The notes under the pieces are model-generated. The model made no database searches, was not told where the DNA came from, and saw only the letters and a list, made by a program, of their open reading frames with translations. Below, piece after piece: positions 8,958 through 17,976 of a stretch of DNA of 64,000 bases. The first letter of the stretch is position 1. Each line of letters begins with the position of its first letter. The DNA is from Bacteroidales bacterium (lineage in GTDB: Bacteria > Bacteroidota > Bacteroidia > Bacteroidales > UBA3824), in assembly GCA_017417315.1 (NCBI GenBank), contig JAFPZK010000046.1, forward strand, positions 177,743 through 241,742, read 5' to 3'. Position numbers and translations under genes: made by a program.

Positions 8958-10333
8958 CAAAAGACGAGGCTAAAAAGTTCTTTATGGACAGAAAAAACCT
9001 CTCGCTTATAATGAGCGACGAGGAAATCACAAAAGCACACGAATTTTGCGAAGGTTACAAAGACTTTATGTCAAAGGCTAAAACCGAGCGCGAAATCAAT
9101 GTTTATGCAATCGAAAAAGCCGAAAAAGCAGGTTTTAAACGCTTTAATTTCGGCGACAAAGTAAAACAAGGCGACAAAATTTATTTCGACAACCGTGGCA
9201 AAGCCGTTATCCTTGCCGTTATTGGCGAAAACCTTGAAGACGGTGTTAATCTTACCGCCGCTCACATCGATTCTCCGAGGCTCGATTTAAAGGAAAATCC
9301 CCTCTACGAACAGGAAGAACTCGCCTTCTTCAAAACGCATTATTACGGCGGAATAAAAAAATATCAGTGGACGGCAATCCCGCTTTCGCTTCACGGTGTT
9401 ATCATCAAAAAAGACGGCGAAAAAGTTATAGTTAACATCGGCGAAGACGAAAACGACCCCGTATTTTTAGTAACGGATTTGTTGCCGCACTTGGCTCAAA
9501 ACCAAATGAAACGCCCCGCTAACGAGATTATCAAAGGCGAAGAATTGAACATTCTCATCGGCTCTTACTGCGTTAAAGGCGAAGACATTTCTAACCGTGT
9601 TAAAACCAACATTCTCAGCATTTTGAACGAGAAATACGGCATAGTTGAAGGCGATTTCTTGAACTCGGAACTCGAAGCCGTACCCGCTTTAAAACCCAAA
9701 GACGTAGGCTTTGACCGTTCAATGATTGGCGCATACGGACACGATGACAAAGTCTGCGCTTATCCCGAACTTATGGCTATTCTTGATGTTAAAAACCCGA
9801 AAAAAACCGCAATCGCCATTCTCACCGACAAGGAAGAAACCGGCTCTGACGGAAACACGGGTCTTAGTTCAAGTTATTTAAAATACTTTATTGAAGATTT
9901 AGCGGCAACTTTGGGCGCAAATCCGAGAAAAGTTTTCTCAAATTCTAAGTGTCTTTCGGCGGACGTTAATTCGGCTTACGACCCGACATTCCCCGATGTT
10001 TTTGAAAAAGCAAATTCGTCGTTCATAAATTACGGCGTTGTCGTAACTAAATTTACGGGTTCAAGAGGAAAATACGGCACATCTGACGCAAATGCAGAAT
10101 TTACGGCAGAAATTCATCATCTCTTTGACAAAGAAGGTGTTGCTTGGCAAAACGGTGAACTCGGCAAAGTTGACCTCGGCGGCGGCGGAACGGTTGCGCT
10201 TTATATGGCAAATCTCAACATCGACACCATTGATGTCGGCGTTCCCGTTCTCTCAATGCATGCGCCTTACGAAACAGTTTCAAAATTGGATACTTATATG
10301 GCATACAAAGCATTTTACGTATTCCAGAAATAA
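8954..10333 (+). CDS. M18-family aminopeptidase
   Basis: A 459-residue cytoplasmic zinc aminopeptidase of the aminopeptidase I/ApeB (M18) family. Metal and catalytic motifs are present: AAHIDSPRLD with His104 and Asp106, DKEETGSDG (catalytic Glu and metal-binding Glu), YGHDDKVCAYPEL, and the C-terminal SMHAPYET with a zinc-binding His. The family removes N-terminal residues, often acidic ones, from peptides. The ATG overlaps the stop of the restriction-modification gene by 4 bp, so translation is probably coupled, though no functional link is evident. It ends at a long bidirectional hairpin. Confidence 0.93.
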   Translation: MTKDEAKKFFMDRKNLSLIMSDEEITKAHEFCEGYKDFMSKAKTEREINVYAIEKAEKAGFKRFNFGDKVKQGDKIYFDNRGKAVILAVIGENLEDGVNLTAAHIDSPRLDLKENPLYEQEELAFFKTHYYGGIKKYQWTAIPLSLHGVIIKKDGEKVIVNIGEDENDPVFLVTDLLPHLAQNQMKRPANEIIKGEELNILIGSYCVKGEDISNRVKTNILSILNEKYGIVEGDFLNSELEAVPALKPKDVGFDRSMIGAYGHDDKVCAYPELMAILDVKNPKKTAIAILTDKEETGSDGNTGLSSSYLKYFIEDLAATLGANPRKVFSNSKCLSADVNSAYDPTFPDVFEKANSSFINYGVVVTKFTGSRGKYGTSDANAEFTAEIHHLFDKEGVAWQNGELGKVDLGGGGTVALYMANLNIDTIDVGVPVLSMHAPYETVSKLDTYMAYKAFYVFQK

Positions 10334-10337
10334 TATA

Positions 10338-10410
10338 ACTACGAAAAACACTGAAAACGCGAAAAGCACGAAAACTTTTCGTGTTTTTAGTGCTTTTCGT
10401 AGTTTTTTAT
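10338..10410. terminator. Bidirectional terminator, 29-bp imperfect stem
   Basis: Left arm 10338-10366 pairs with right arm 10375-10403 around an 8-nt loop, with a few G-T pairs or mismatches. A T tract follows on the plus strand. It separates the aminopeptidase gene from the convergent ATPase gene ending at 10413. Confidence 0.85.
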
Positions 10411-10412
10411 TT

Positions 10413-11837
10413 TCAAATAAATAACTCTTCCATCGTTACTACGTCCTTTACTTGACCGCTATATTTGCCGCCGGAAATGCCATACGGGGCGATGAAAGTT
10501 AGCAGAAGACCGATGTTTGCGCCGGTTTCGGTCTTGAAATTTGATAAACGGACACGTAGTTTCATATCTTCATCTTTTGTAATTGTGTACGGCGCATCGC
10601 AAAACTTTATTTCACAAATGTTTGCCATACGGTCGGCACGCTCGATAGCAAGGTCGATTTGAGATTTCGGCTCGGTAAAAGTGCTGCGCCATGAGTAATG
10701 CTCAGTGTGAATTTTTGCGATACCCAATGCGTTTTTTATCTGGTTGATATGCAGGAAACAAACCCTTTCAAAAGCAAGTCCTTGCCATGAAGCGACGGCA
10801 GTTGTTTTGGAGATATTTGTCCAATAATTTTCGTCGGAAGTTTCACGACGGCAAAATTTTGAATAAAACATCGTGAACATATCGCAGACTTGATAAATAT
10901 GTTGGTTGTCGCGGATTTTTTTGCCGCGTGTGCGAGAATGACTTATGAAGTCGCAATTTTCTAAGTCGCTGAGAATTAATGTAAGCCGTGCGCCGGAAGG
11001 AATTTTTGTTTTCGCTGCGATTTCTTCTCGTGTAAGCCCGCCGGGTGCTAAGGCAAGTGTTTCAATCACTTGCAAATACGGTTCAGCATTTTTGAATAGC
11101 GATTTAAACAGCCTCCCGAACTCGTTTTGCAACTGTGCCGACTGTCCGAAAAACAAACTGTCAATGTTTTGTGCAACGCTTTTGGTGTTGTCTAAAAGGC
11201 TAAGATAATAAGGCACGCCGCCGATTGCCATATAAAGTTGACAAATCGAAAACCTGTCGTAATCAAAACCGTATTCTTCTAAGTATTTTTCTGTTTCACC
11301 GAGGGTGAACTGTCTTAAATACATTTCGTGCGTAATTCTGTTATGAAGACCGCCGTGGTTATCAATTATGTTGTTGATAATCCACGATGTTGACGAGCCG
11401 CAAACAATGAGCATTATGCTGTTTTGGTCAACCGCCCACGTGTTCCAAAAATGGTCTAATGCGCCAACAAACCCTGATTTTGGCGTGTCGAGACACGGAA
11501 TTTCATCAATAAAGACAATGCAACGTCTGCCACGACGGATTTTCTTTTCCAATAATTGGCGTAACATAAAAAATGCGTCCTGCCAATTTTCAGGCGTTTT
11601 TGCCTCTGTCATTCCGGCGTTGACAAGCCCTTCGCGAAAATTATTGAATTGTACGGACTTAGGCGCATCGATAGTTCCCGACATATAAAAATCGAACTTA
11701 CCAGCAAAATGTTTTTTTATCAAAAACGTTTTGCCGACACGTCTGCGACCGTAAATAGCCACAAATTCTGCCTTTTTTGACTTAAAATATTTGTCAAGAA
11801 TTTTTGTTTCTTCTTGTCTTCCAATGAGTTTGTCCAT
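10413..11837 (-). CDS. AAA+ ATPase with C-terminal PD-(D/E)XK-like domain (archaeal-type ATPase/DUF234 group)
   Basis: A 474-residue protein if started at the ATG at 11837 (LIGRQEETKILDKYF follows). Upstream in-frame codons run through the promoter and repeats and are rejected. Walker A is YGRRRVGKTFLI, Walker B is CIVFIDEIPCL; a winged-helix region follows (GGLTREEIAAKT), then a C-terminal restriction-endonuclease-like motif with Asp (SQIDLAIE) and CEIKF (ExK). Such ATPases are common and orphan in Bacteroidota and archaea, with no settled function. Its promoter region carries long inverted repeats (11876-11972). It is one of four related genes in the window, the others starting at 20090, 21372 and 62007. 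Confidence 0.9.
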   Translation of the reverse strand: MDKLIGRQEETKILDKYFKSKKAEFVAIYGRRRVGKTFLIKKHFAGKFDFYMSGTIDAPKSVQFNNFREGLVNAGMTEAKTPENWQDAFFMLRQLLEKKIRRGRRCIVFIDEIPCLDTPKSGFVGALDHFWNTWAVDQNSIMLIVCGSSTSWIINNIIDNHGGLHNRITHEMYLRQFTLGETEKYLEEYGFDYDRFSICQLYMAIGGVPYYLSLLDNTKSVAQNIDSLFFGQSAQLQNEFGRLFKSLFKNAEPYLQVIETLALAPGGLTREEIAAKTKIPSGARLTLILSDLENCDFISHSRTRGKKIRDNQHIYQVCDMFTMFYSKFCRRETSDENYWTNISKTTAVASWQGLAFERVCFLHINQIKNALGIAKIHTEHYSWRSTFTEPKSQIDLAIERADRMANICEIKFCDAPYTITKDEDMKLRVRLSNFKTETGANIGLLLTFIAPYGISGGKYSGQVKDVVTMEELFI

Positions 11838-11862
11838 ATTCACCAAGTTTTGTTTTGCATTG

Positions 11863-11870
11863 CAAATATA
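11863..11870 (-). promoter_or_regulatory. -7 element of the 10.4-kb ATPase gene
   Basis: Reads TATATTTG on the minus strand, 25 bp before the ATG at 11837. A TTTG about 20 bp upstream lies inside the repeat array, so a protein bound to the repeats would block the promoter. Confidence 0.65.
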
Positions 11871-11875
11871 TAAAT

Positions 11876-11972
11876 AATCTGCCAAACACGCAAATTTTTG
11901 TTGTCTTTGGCAGATTATCGGGCGATAATCTGCCAACAACGTGATTTTTTGTTGTGTTTGGCAGATTATTTT
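11876..11972. repeat. Two copies of a 48-bp inverted-repeat unit upstream of the ATPase gene
   Basis: The core AATCTGCCAA and its complement TTGGCAGATT occur four times in alternating orientation, giving two hairpin-like units of about 48 bp. They overlap the -33 region of the ATPase gene and also lie upstream of the divergent esterase gene. Seen directly; an operator role is inference. Confidence 0.85.
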
Positions 11973-11999
11973 TTTTTAGGAAAAGTCTTTTAAATATTT

Positions 12000-12007
12000 T
12001 ATTTTTG
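12000..12007 (+). promoter_or_regulatory. -7 element of the sialate O-acetylesterase-like gene
   Basis: TATTTTTG matches TAnnTTTG, 38 bp before the ATG at 12046. Confidence 0.55.
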
Positions 12008-12045
12008 TAACCTGAAAATATAATATTTAACATTAAAAAAACAGC

Positions 12046-13485
12046 ATGAAAAAAATCTTTTTACTAATTGCACTTTTCTTCTGTTTTTCGGGCGTAAAAG
12101 CAGAGATAAAACTGCCCAAAATTATCGGCTCTGATATGGTGATTCAGCAAAATGCCGACGTAAGATTTTGGGGCAAGGCGACGAAAAATGCCAAAGTTGA
12201 AGTTTCAGTCTCTTGGGACTCGCAAAAGTTTAACACTCAGGCGGATAAGGACGGAAAATTTTTCCTGACCGTCAACACAAAAAACTTTACTTTTGAGCCG
12301 CAGACGATAAAGTTTACCGATTTGAGCGACAAAAAAAGCGTTGAACTTTCCAACATTCTCATCGGTGAAGTCTGGCTTGCTTCGGGACAGTCTAATATGC
12401 AAATGCCGCTGAAAGGTTTTCCGGGCTGCAACATCGAAGACGGTTTTGAAGAAATTATGTTTTCGGGCAGTCAAGCCGACAGAGTGAGGTTTTTCACCGT
12501 GCCGTTAAAACATTCTTACAATTTGGAAGAAGCCGTTGAGGCTGAATGGACACTGCCTTCTGCTAAAACTTCGACGGAATATTCAGCCGTTGCGTGGCAT
12601 TATGCAAAAGCGTTGAGTTATGCTTTGGGCTGTCCCGTCGGAATAGTCAGCGCGGCTTACGGCGGAACGTTGGTCGAGAGTTGGATGAATAAGCAACTTC
12701 TTGAACAACACGGCGTTTCAACAAAAAAAGAAGACATCGAAAACGTTGAATGGGAGTACGAAAAAATACTTTTGCCGTATAACGCGATGTTTTGGCCTAT
12801 ACATCAGTTCACTTATAAAGGTGTGATTTGGTATCAGGGCTGCTCTAACGTCGGCAAACATCAGACTTATTATCAGCGGTTAAAAGATATGATTTCGCTT
12901 TGGCGGTCTGACATCGGGTTGGGCGACATTCCTTTCTTTATGGTCGAAATTGCGCCTTACGATTACGGCAGCGGCGACGCACCGTTTTTGCGTGAAGTTC
13001 AGTTAAAAGTGGCGAAAGAGGTGAAAAATTCAGGGCTTGTTACGACCTCAGATTTGGTTTTGCCGCAAGAGCGTCATAACATTCACCCGAGACAGAAAAA
13101 GGCAGTCGGTCAAAGACTTGCAGCGTTAGCACTGAACAAAACTTACGGTATGGAAACTTTCATTTCATCAGGACCGACTTTCAAAGAAATGATTGTTGAA
13201 AAAAACGAGGCTTTTATCGGTTTTGACAATCTTCAAATGGGGCTTTGCAGCAACTATATGATTGAAGGTTTTGAAGTCGCTGGTGAGGACAAAAAATTTT
13301 ATCCTGCTGACAAAGTTTGGCTTCGTTGGCAGACAAATCACGTAGCGGTTTCGAGCGAAAAAGTTGAAAAACCGGTTGCCGTAAGATATTGTTTCAAAGA
13401 TTTTTATACAGGAAAATTGCTTTACGGCGGCGGAATGATTCCCGCTTATCCTTTTAGAACCGACAACTGGGACGATGTAAAATAA
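12046..13485 (+). CDS. Sialate O-acetylesterase-like SGNH esterase, secreted
   Basis: A 479-residue protein with a signal peptide (MKKIFLLIALFFCFSGVKA) followed by EIKLPKIIGSDMVIQQ, the usual start of the Bacteroidota sialate O-acetylesterase family. The SGNH nucleophile block is LASGQSNMQMPL (Ser at about 112). WYQGCSNVG, QLKV and PQERHNIHPRQK in the C-terminal half fit the family, and the last supplies the catalytic Asp/His region. The enzyme would remove O-acetyl groups from sialic acid or acetylated polysaccharide in the periplasm. No sialidase is adjacent; the GH2 and GH3 enzymes in the window also indicate glycan use. Confidence 0.88.
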   Translation: MKKIFLLIALFFCFSGVKAEIKLPKIIGSDMVIQQNADVRFWGKATKNAKVEVSVSWDSQKFNTQADKDGKFFLTVNTKNFTFEPQTIKFTDLSDKKSVELSNILIGEVWLASGQSNMQMPLKGFPGCNIEDGFEEIMFSGSQADRVRFFTVPLKHSYNLEEAVEAEWTLPSAKTSTEYSAVAWHYAKALSYALGCPVGIVSAAYGGTLVESWMNKQLLEQHGVSTKKEDIENVEWEYEKILLPYNAMFWPIHQFTYKGVIWYQGCSNVGKHQTYYQRLKDMISLWRSDIGLGDIPFFMVEIAPYDYGSGDAPFLREVQLKVAKEVKNSGLVTTSDLVLPQERHNIHPRQKKAVGQRLAALALNKTYGMETFISSGPTFKEMIVEKNEAFIGFDNLQMGLCSNYMIEGFEVAGEDKKFYPADKVWLRWQTNHVAVSSEKVEKPVAVRYCFKDFYTGKLLYGGGMIPAYPFRTDNWDDVK

Positions 13486-13490
13486 AACGA

Positions 13491-13520
13491 AAAACGCCGG
13501 ACATTTGCCGGCGTTTTTTT
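13491..13520. terminator. Bidirectional terminator
   Basis: Stem AAAACGCCGG (13491-13500) with CCGGCGTTTT (13508-13517), 7-nt loop, and a T tract on either strand. It lies between the convergent genes ending at 13485 and 13520. Confidence 0.9.
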
Positions 13521-15550
13521 TAATGTATTAATGAAAATTTCTTTCCTATCGGGAAACCTTTTTTATTCGAGTAGACTATGCGGCTTTTTTTCTGATAGTC
13601 TTTTTCGAGAACGGGCATTGTTGTTTCTTCTGACGAGAGTTCGGCATCGTTGCTTTTTGCTGCTGCGTTAAGGTTATCCAATTCTTCATAAATCGAATTT
13701 TCACTCTTAAATTCAGGAACTATGCGTTTCATCATTGCGACGATTTTCATGTTGTCGCGACAATCTGCGAGCGCAATCAAATCGTTAATTTGTTCTGAAA
13801 CAATCGAAAAATCGTACTCTCTGACTTTTGCAACCATAATTTGCGAGTGTGTTGTCGGAAGCGTTTTTTCTTTGTCGTTAAGCACCTCTTCGTAGAGTTT
13901 TTCGCCCGGACGAAGACCCGTATATGCAATCTGAATGTCTTTTCCCAAACTCAACCCTGAAAGTTTTATCATCTTCTTTGCCAAGTCAATGATTTTAACG
14001 GATTTTCCCATATCGAAGACGAAGATTTCACCGCCGTTGCCTAAGGTTCCCGCTTGCAAAACAAGTTGACAAGCCTCTGGAATCGTCATAAAAAACCTCG
14101 TGATTTCGGGGTGTGTAACCGTTACGGGACCGCCTTTTTCGATTTGAGCCTTAAATCTCGGTATAACGCTGCCGTTGCTGCCCAAGACGTTACCGAAACG
14201 TGTCGTGATAAATTTCGTCTGAAACATCGAATTAAGCGACTGCGTATAAATTTCGCAAATTCTTTTTGAACAGCCCATTACGTTTGTCGGGTTAACAGCC
14301 TTGTCGGTCGAAACCATAACAAACTTCTGAACGTTGTATTTTACGGAAAAGTCCGCCAAATATTTCGTGCCTTTCACGTTGTTTGAAATCGCTTGCGAAG
14401 GATTGTTTTCCATCATCGGCACGTGTTTGTAAGCCGCTGCGTGATAAACGACTTCCGGACGGTATTTTTCAAAAGTTTCGGTCAAACGTATTTTGTCGGT
14501 GATGTCGCCGATAACGATTTCAAAATTCTCAAAATTGAGTTTTTCTCTTAATTCCAATTCCAAATCGTAAAGCGGTGATTCGGCTTGGTCAAAAACGATG
14601 ATTCTTTTCGGATTAAATCTCGTTAACTGTCTTACGATTTCGCTGCCGATACTGCCTGCCGCACCCGTTACGAGGACGGTCTTGTTAAGGATTTCCATAC
14701 GGATTTTGTCGTCTTCTAACTGTATCGGGTCGCGTTCCAACAAATCTTCGATTCTGATATTTTTGATTTGTTTGAAACTGAGTTCTCCGTTAATCCAGTT
14801 GTTGACAGTTGGAGTTGACATCACCTTAATATTGTGATTAAGACAAAGTTCTATAATTGTGTTTTTCTTATATTTGCTCGGACAATCGTTAGCAAAAATA
14901 AGACTTTTAACGTTGTGTTTTTCAATGATTTCCTCTAATGCTGAGGTTTTGTAAATCTTAACGCCGTCAATGCTTTTGCCCTTGAATCTGTCGTCAGAAT
15001 CAATAAAAGCAACAACTTTATAATTACTGCCGGCATCGCGGTCGAGAGTGCGTTTTGTGGTCAATGCCGACTCGCTTGCACCGTAAATGACAACGTTTTC
15101 GAGCATCGAATCCATGTCCAAGTTGCGGTGTTCCAAGTAAAGGGATTTTACCACAAATCTTGAAATAATCATCGTTGCCATGGCAATAATGCAATCCAAA
15201 ATCGCGATTGAGAGAGGTATTCTCGGCAACTCGAAACTATACGAGAGTAACACCGATACCATAAATGCAACAATACTTCCCGAAATAATCGTGATTGATA
15301 TGCGCATTGCATCTTTCGTACTCGTATAGCGTACAAGTCCCGAATAGGTTTTTGAAATCACGAAACTCAAAATTCTTACCGGTAAAATAGTAAAAAGCGT
15401 AATGGTAAAACTTTGGCTAATGATTTCTACTAAATCAAAATTGAATCTTAACAAGTAACTTGCTAAAACTGAGAAAGACACTATCAATGTGTCAATAAGA
15501 AACACAACCCAACGCGGGGTCTGCATCTTGGAAAGTAAGAATTTAAACAT
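13520..15550 (-). CDS. Membrane-bound UDP-sugar 4,6-dehydratase (CapD/WbpM/PglF type)
   Basis: A 676-residue enzyme of polysaccharide or glycan biosynthesis. The first about 130 residues hold four hydrophobic helices; a first Rossmann-like domain follows (VVIYGASESALTT). The catalytic SDR domain begins at TGAAGSIGSEIVRQ (NAD(P)-binding Gly motif) and has the long-form FlaA1 signature STDKAVNPTNVMGCSKR, where Met replaces the usual active-site Tyr and Lys is retained. The C-terminus has RPGEKLYEE. These enzymes convert UDP-GlcNAc to a 4-keto-6-deoxy sugar, the first step to bacillosamine or QuiNAc-type sugars. No other glycan genes are adjacent. Confidence 0.93.
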   Translation of the reverse strand: MFKFLLSKMQTPRWVVFLIDTLIVSFSVLASYLLRFNFDLVEIISQSFTITLFTILPVRILSFVISKTYSGLVRYTSTKDAMRISITIISGSIVAFMVSVLLSYSFELPRIPLSIAILDCIIAMATMIISRFVVKSLYLEHRNLDMDSMLENVVIYGASESALTTKRTLDRDAGSNYKVVAFIDSDDRFKGKSIDGVKIYKTSALEEIIEKHNVKSLIFANDCPSKYKKNTIIELCLNHNIKVMSTPTVNNWINGELSFKQIKNIRIEDLLERDPIQLEDDKIRMEILNKTVLVTGAAGSIGSEIVRQLTRFNPKRIIVFDQAESPLYDLELELREKLNFENFEIVIGDITDKIRLTETFEKYRPEVVYHAAAYKHVPMMENNPSQAISNNVKGTKYLADFSVKYNVQKFVMVSTDKAVNPTNVMGCSKRICEIYTQSLNSMFQTKFITTRFGNVLGSNGSVIPRFKAQIEKGGPVTVTHPEITRFFMTIPEACQLVLQAGTLGNGGEIFVFDMGKSVKIIDLAKKMIKLSGLSLGKDIQIAYTGLRPGEKLYEEVLNDKEKTLPTTHSQIMVAKVREYDFSIVSEQINDLIALADCRDNMKIVAMMKRIVPEFKSENSIYEELDNLNAAAKSNDAELSSEETTMPVLEKDYQKKSRIVYSNKKGFPIGKKFSLIH

Positions 15551-15599
15551 AATTTTATCAAATAATTTGTTGTAGTTTGGTTTTATTGTTTTTCGGGTG

Positions 15600-15607
15600 C
15601 AAAATTA
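15600..15607 (-). promoter_or_regulatory. -7 element of the dehydratase gene
   Basis: TAATTTTG on the minus strand, 50 bp before the ATG at 15550. The rest of 15551-15773 is AT-rich spacer shared with the divergent DUF1573 gene, which has only a weak match (TAAGTTTA, 15747-15754). Confidence 0.6.
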
Positions 15608-15773
15608 TCGCAAAATTTTATATTTTGTGTAAAGATAAAGTGAATTTTGAATCTTGTTTGATGTTAAAAAAACTTAAAAGCGGGCTTTAACAATTTTTAC
15701 GAAAAAAAATATAACAACCGACAAAAAAAATCCGTCTAATAAAATGTAAGTTTAACACATAAAAGTTGAGAAT

Positions 15774-16220
15774 ATGAAAAAGATTTTTTTAACGGCTTTG
15801 GTTGCCGTTTTGATGACAATGTTTAGTGAAAATGCCTCTGCACAATGGGGCGATTTGTTTTCAGGTTCGGGCAACAGCGGCAAAGCGGAACTTTCGACCG
15901 ACAAAAAAGCCGCTTTGAAATGGGAAGTTACCGAGTATAATTTCGGCGACATTAAACAAAACGAACCTAAAACCATTGTTTACACTTTTACAAATACGGG
16001 CGACAAACCCGTTTTCATAACAAATGCTGAGGCTTCATGCGGTTGTACGAAACTCGAATATCAAAAATCACCCGTTATGCCCGGAAAAACCGGCACTATT
16101 TCAACGGTTTTTGACGCTAAGGAATTGGGTACTTTCAACAAATCGGTTACCGTTTACACTTCGTTGGACGCACCCGACAACGTTTTTGAACTCCGTCTTA
16201 ACGGTAACGTGGTGAAATAA
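15774..16220 (+). CDS. DUF1573 secreted protein
   Basis: A 148-residue protein with a signal peptide ending ENASAQ and one DUF1573 domain. Typical sequence: KWEVTEYNFGDIKQNEP, FTNTGDKPVFITNAEASCGCT and the C-terminal VYTSLDAPDN. The domain has an immunoglobulin-like fold and a conserved CGC, and is very common in Bacteroidota exported proteins. Its role is not established. It is transcribed alone, 107 bp before the SulP gene. Confidence 0.88.
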   Translation: MKKIFLTALVAVLMTMFSENASAQWGDLFSGSGNSGKAELSTDKKAALKWEVTEYNFGDIKQNEPKTIVYTFTNTGDKPVFITNAEASCGCTKLEYQKSPVMPGKTGTISTVFDAKELGTFNKSVTVYTSLDAPDNVFELRLNGNVVK

Positions 16221-16291
16221 TTGTTAAAAAAATGATTAGTGATTTAAAAATTTCTTAAAATATTCTAAAAAACAGGGAAATATATCTTTTT

Positions 16292-16299
16292 TACTTTTG
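16292..16299 (+). promoter_or_regulatory. -7 element of the SulP transporter gene
   Basis: TACTTTTG matches TAnnTTTG, 27 bp before the GTG start at 16327. Confidence 0.65.
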
Positions 16300-16326
16300 C
16301 AGAAATTTTTAAATCACTAAATCATT

Positions 16327-17976
16327 GTGGAAAACGTATTCAAACCCAAGTTTTTTTCCGTCTTAAAGCACGGATATACAAAACAGATGTTCAAAGCCGA
16401 CTTGTTAGCCGGCATAATAGTAGGAATTGTGGCTTTGCCGCTTGCAATTGCTTTTGCGGTAGCCTCCGGTGTCAGTCCCGAAAAAGGTCTTATAACCGCC
16501 ATTGTAGCAGGCTTTTTCATTTCGTTTTTAGGCGGCAGCCGCGTTCAAATCGGCGGTCCGACGGGTGCTTTTATCGTCGTTGTGGCGGGCATAGTTCATA
16601 ATTACGGGCTTTCGGGTCTGATGATTTCCACGATGATGGCGGGCGTTTTGCTCGTTTTGTTCGGACTCTTAAAAATGGGCAGCGTTATCAAATTTATACC
16701 GCACCCTCTGGTAGTCGGCTTTACTTCGGGTATTGCGCTGACGATTTTTTCAACACAAATAAAAGATGCTTTTGGTCTTACAATCAGCGGCGAAATGCCT
16801 GCGGATTTTATCGGCAAATGGGGCGTAATGCTTGCTAATATGGGCTCCGTAAACTTTTACGCTTTGGCTCTTACGGTTGCAACGATTTTGATTTCAGTGC
16901 TTTTTGTTAAAGTCTCTTCAAAAATTCCGGGTTCGTTTGTTGCGATAATTGTCGTAACGACGGCGGCATACGTCTTGAACCTGCCCGTAACAACAATCGG
17001 CAGTGTTTTCGGCGAAATTCCTTCAACTTTTAAAATCGAATTTTCTGGTTTTGATTTTTCCAACATTCAGAGTTATATAATGCCGGCGGTAACGATAGCC
17101 GTTTTGGGTGCGGTAGAGTCGCTTTTGTCGGCGGTTGTGGCTGACGGTATGATTGGCGGCAATCACCGCAGTAATACCGAACTTATCGCTCAGGGTATCG
17201 CTAACATCGCTTCTCCGCTTTTCGGCGGCATACCGGCGACGGGTGCTATCGCGAGAACGGCGACAAACGTTAAAAATGGCGGTAGAACTCCTGTTGCGGG
17301 CATTGTTCATACCGTTACGCTCCTTATAATAATGTTGGCGTTAGGCGGACTTGCAGAATTGATTCCGATGTCATGTTTGGCTGGCGTTTTGATTGTCGTT
17401 AGTTACAACATGAGCGAATGGAGATCTTTTGTTTCGATTTGCAAAGGCTCAAAATATGACATGACGATTTTACTCGTAACGTTCTTCCTTACCGTTTTGG
17501 TGGATTTGACGGCTGCAATCGAGGTCGGAATCGTTTTGGCTGCATTGCTTTTTATGCAAAGAATGGCTTCTCAAAGCGAGGTTATCAGCGTTCAGAGAAA
17601 TTCGGGCGACCCGTTGGAGAATTATTCTTATTTGCCTGAGGGAATTGAGGTTTACGAAATCAGCGGACCTTTCTTCTTTGGTGCTGCTAAAAAATACCGT
17701 GAAACTCTCCGTCAGTTCGGCAACGATGCAAAAGTTTTGATTATCCGTATGCGCCACGTTCCTTTTATGGACGCAACGGGTGCGAGAAATTTCAGTGCGG
17801 TGCTTGACGATTTGAATGAAATCAACGTAAAAGTTGTTCTTTCAGGCGTTAACGAATCCGTCTTCCAAGAACTTAACAAAACCGGTCTTATTGAAAAACT
17901 CAATCCTCAAAACGTATGCTCAAACTTTGAGTTAGCATCAGAGAGAGCAAAAGTCGTTTTAAAGGAATTGAATTAA
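16327..17976 (+). CDS. SulP-family anion transporter with STAS domain
   Basis: A 549-residue inner-membrane anion transporter or exchanger (sulfate, bicarbonate or similar). About 10-12 hydrophobic helices span residues 20-410, with family motifs ALPLAIAFAVASGVSP, GGSRVQIGGPTGAF and GAIARTATNVKNGGRTPVAG. A cytoplasmic STAS domain starts at about 440 (YEISGPFFFGAAKKY, then RMRHVPFMDATG). The start is a GTG at 16327 just downstream of a good -7 box; no ATG fits the conserved N-terminus. The 3' end overlaps the convergent esterase gene by 4 bp. The transported ion cannot be decided from sequence. Confidence 0.93.
   Translation: MENVFKPKFFSVLKHGYTKQMFKADLLAGIIVGIVALPLAIAFAVASGVSPEKGLITAIVAGFFISFLGGSRVQIGGPTGAFIVVVAGIVHNYGLSGLMISTMMAGVLLVLFGLLKMGSVIKFIPHPLVVGFTSGIALTIFSTQIKDAFGLTISGEMPADFIGKWGVMLANMGSVNFYALALTVATILISVLFVKVSSKIPGSFVAIIVVTTAAYVLNLPVTTIGSVFGEIPSTFKIEFSGFDFSNIQSYIMPAVTIAVLGAVESLLSAVVADGMIGGNHRSNTELIAQGIANIASPLFGGIPATGAIARTATNVKNGGRTPVAGIVHTVTLLIIMLALGGLAELIPMSCLAGVLIVVSYNMSEWRSFVSICKGSKYDMTILLVTFFLTVLVDLTAAIEVGIVLAALLFMQRMASQSEVISVQRNSGDPLENYSYLPEGIEVYEISGPFFFGAAKKYRETLRQFGNDAKVLIIRMRHVPFMDATGARNFSAVLDDLNEINVKVVLSGVNESVFQELNKTGLIEKLNPQNVCSNFELASERAKVVLKELN

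Noticed and set aside
11838..12033. Longer N-terminus of the 10.4-kb ATPase and a second frame across the repeats
   Set aside because: These frames run through the -7 box and the inverted repeats; the conserved domain begins at the ATG at 11837.
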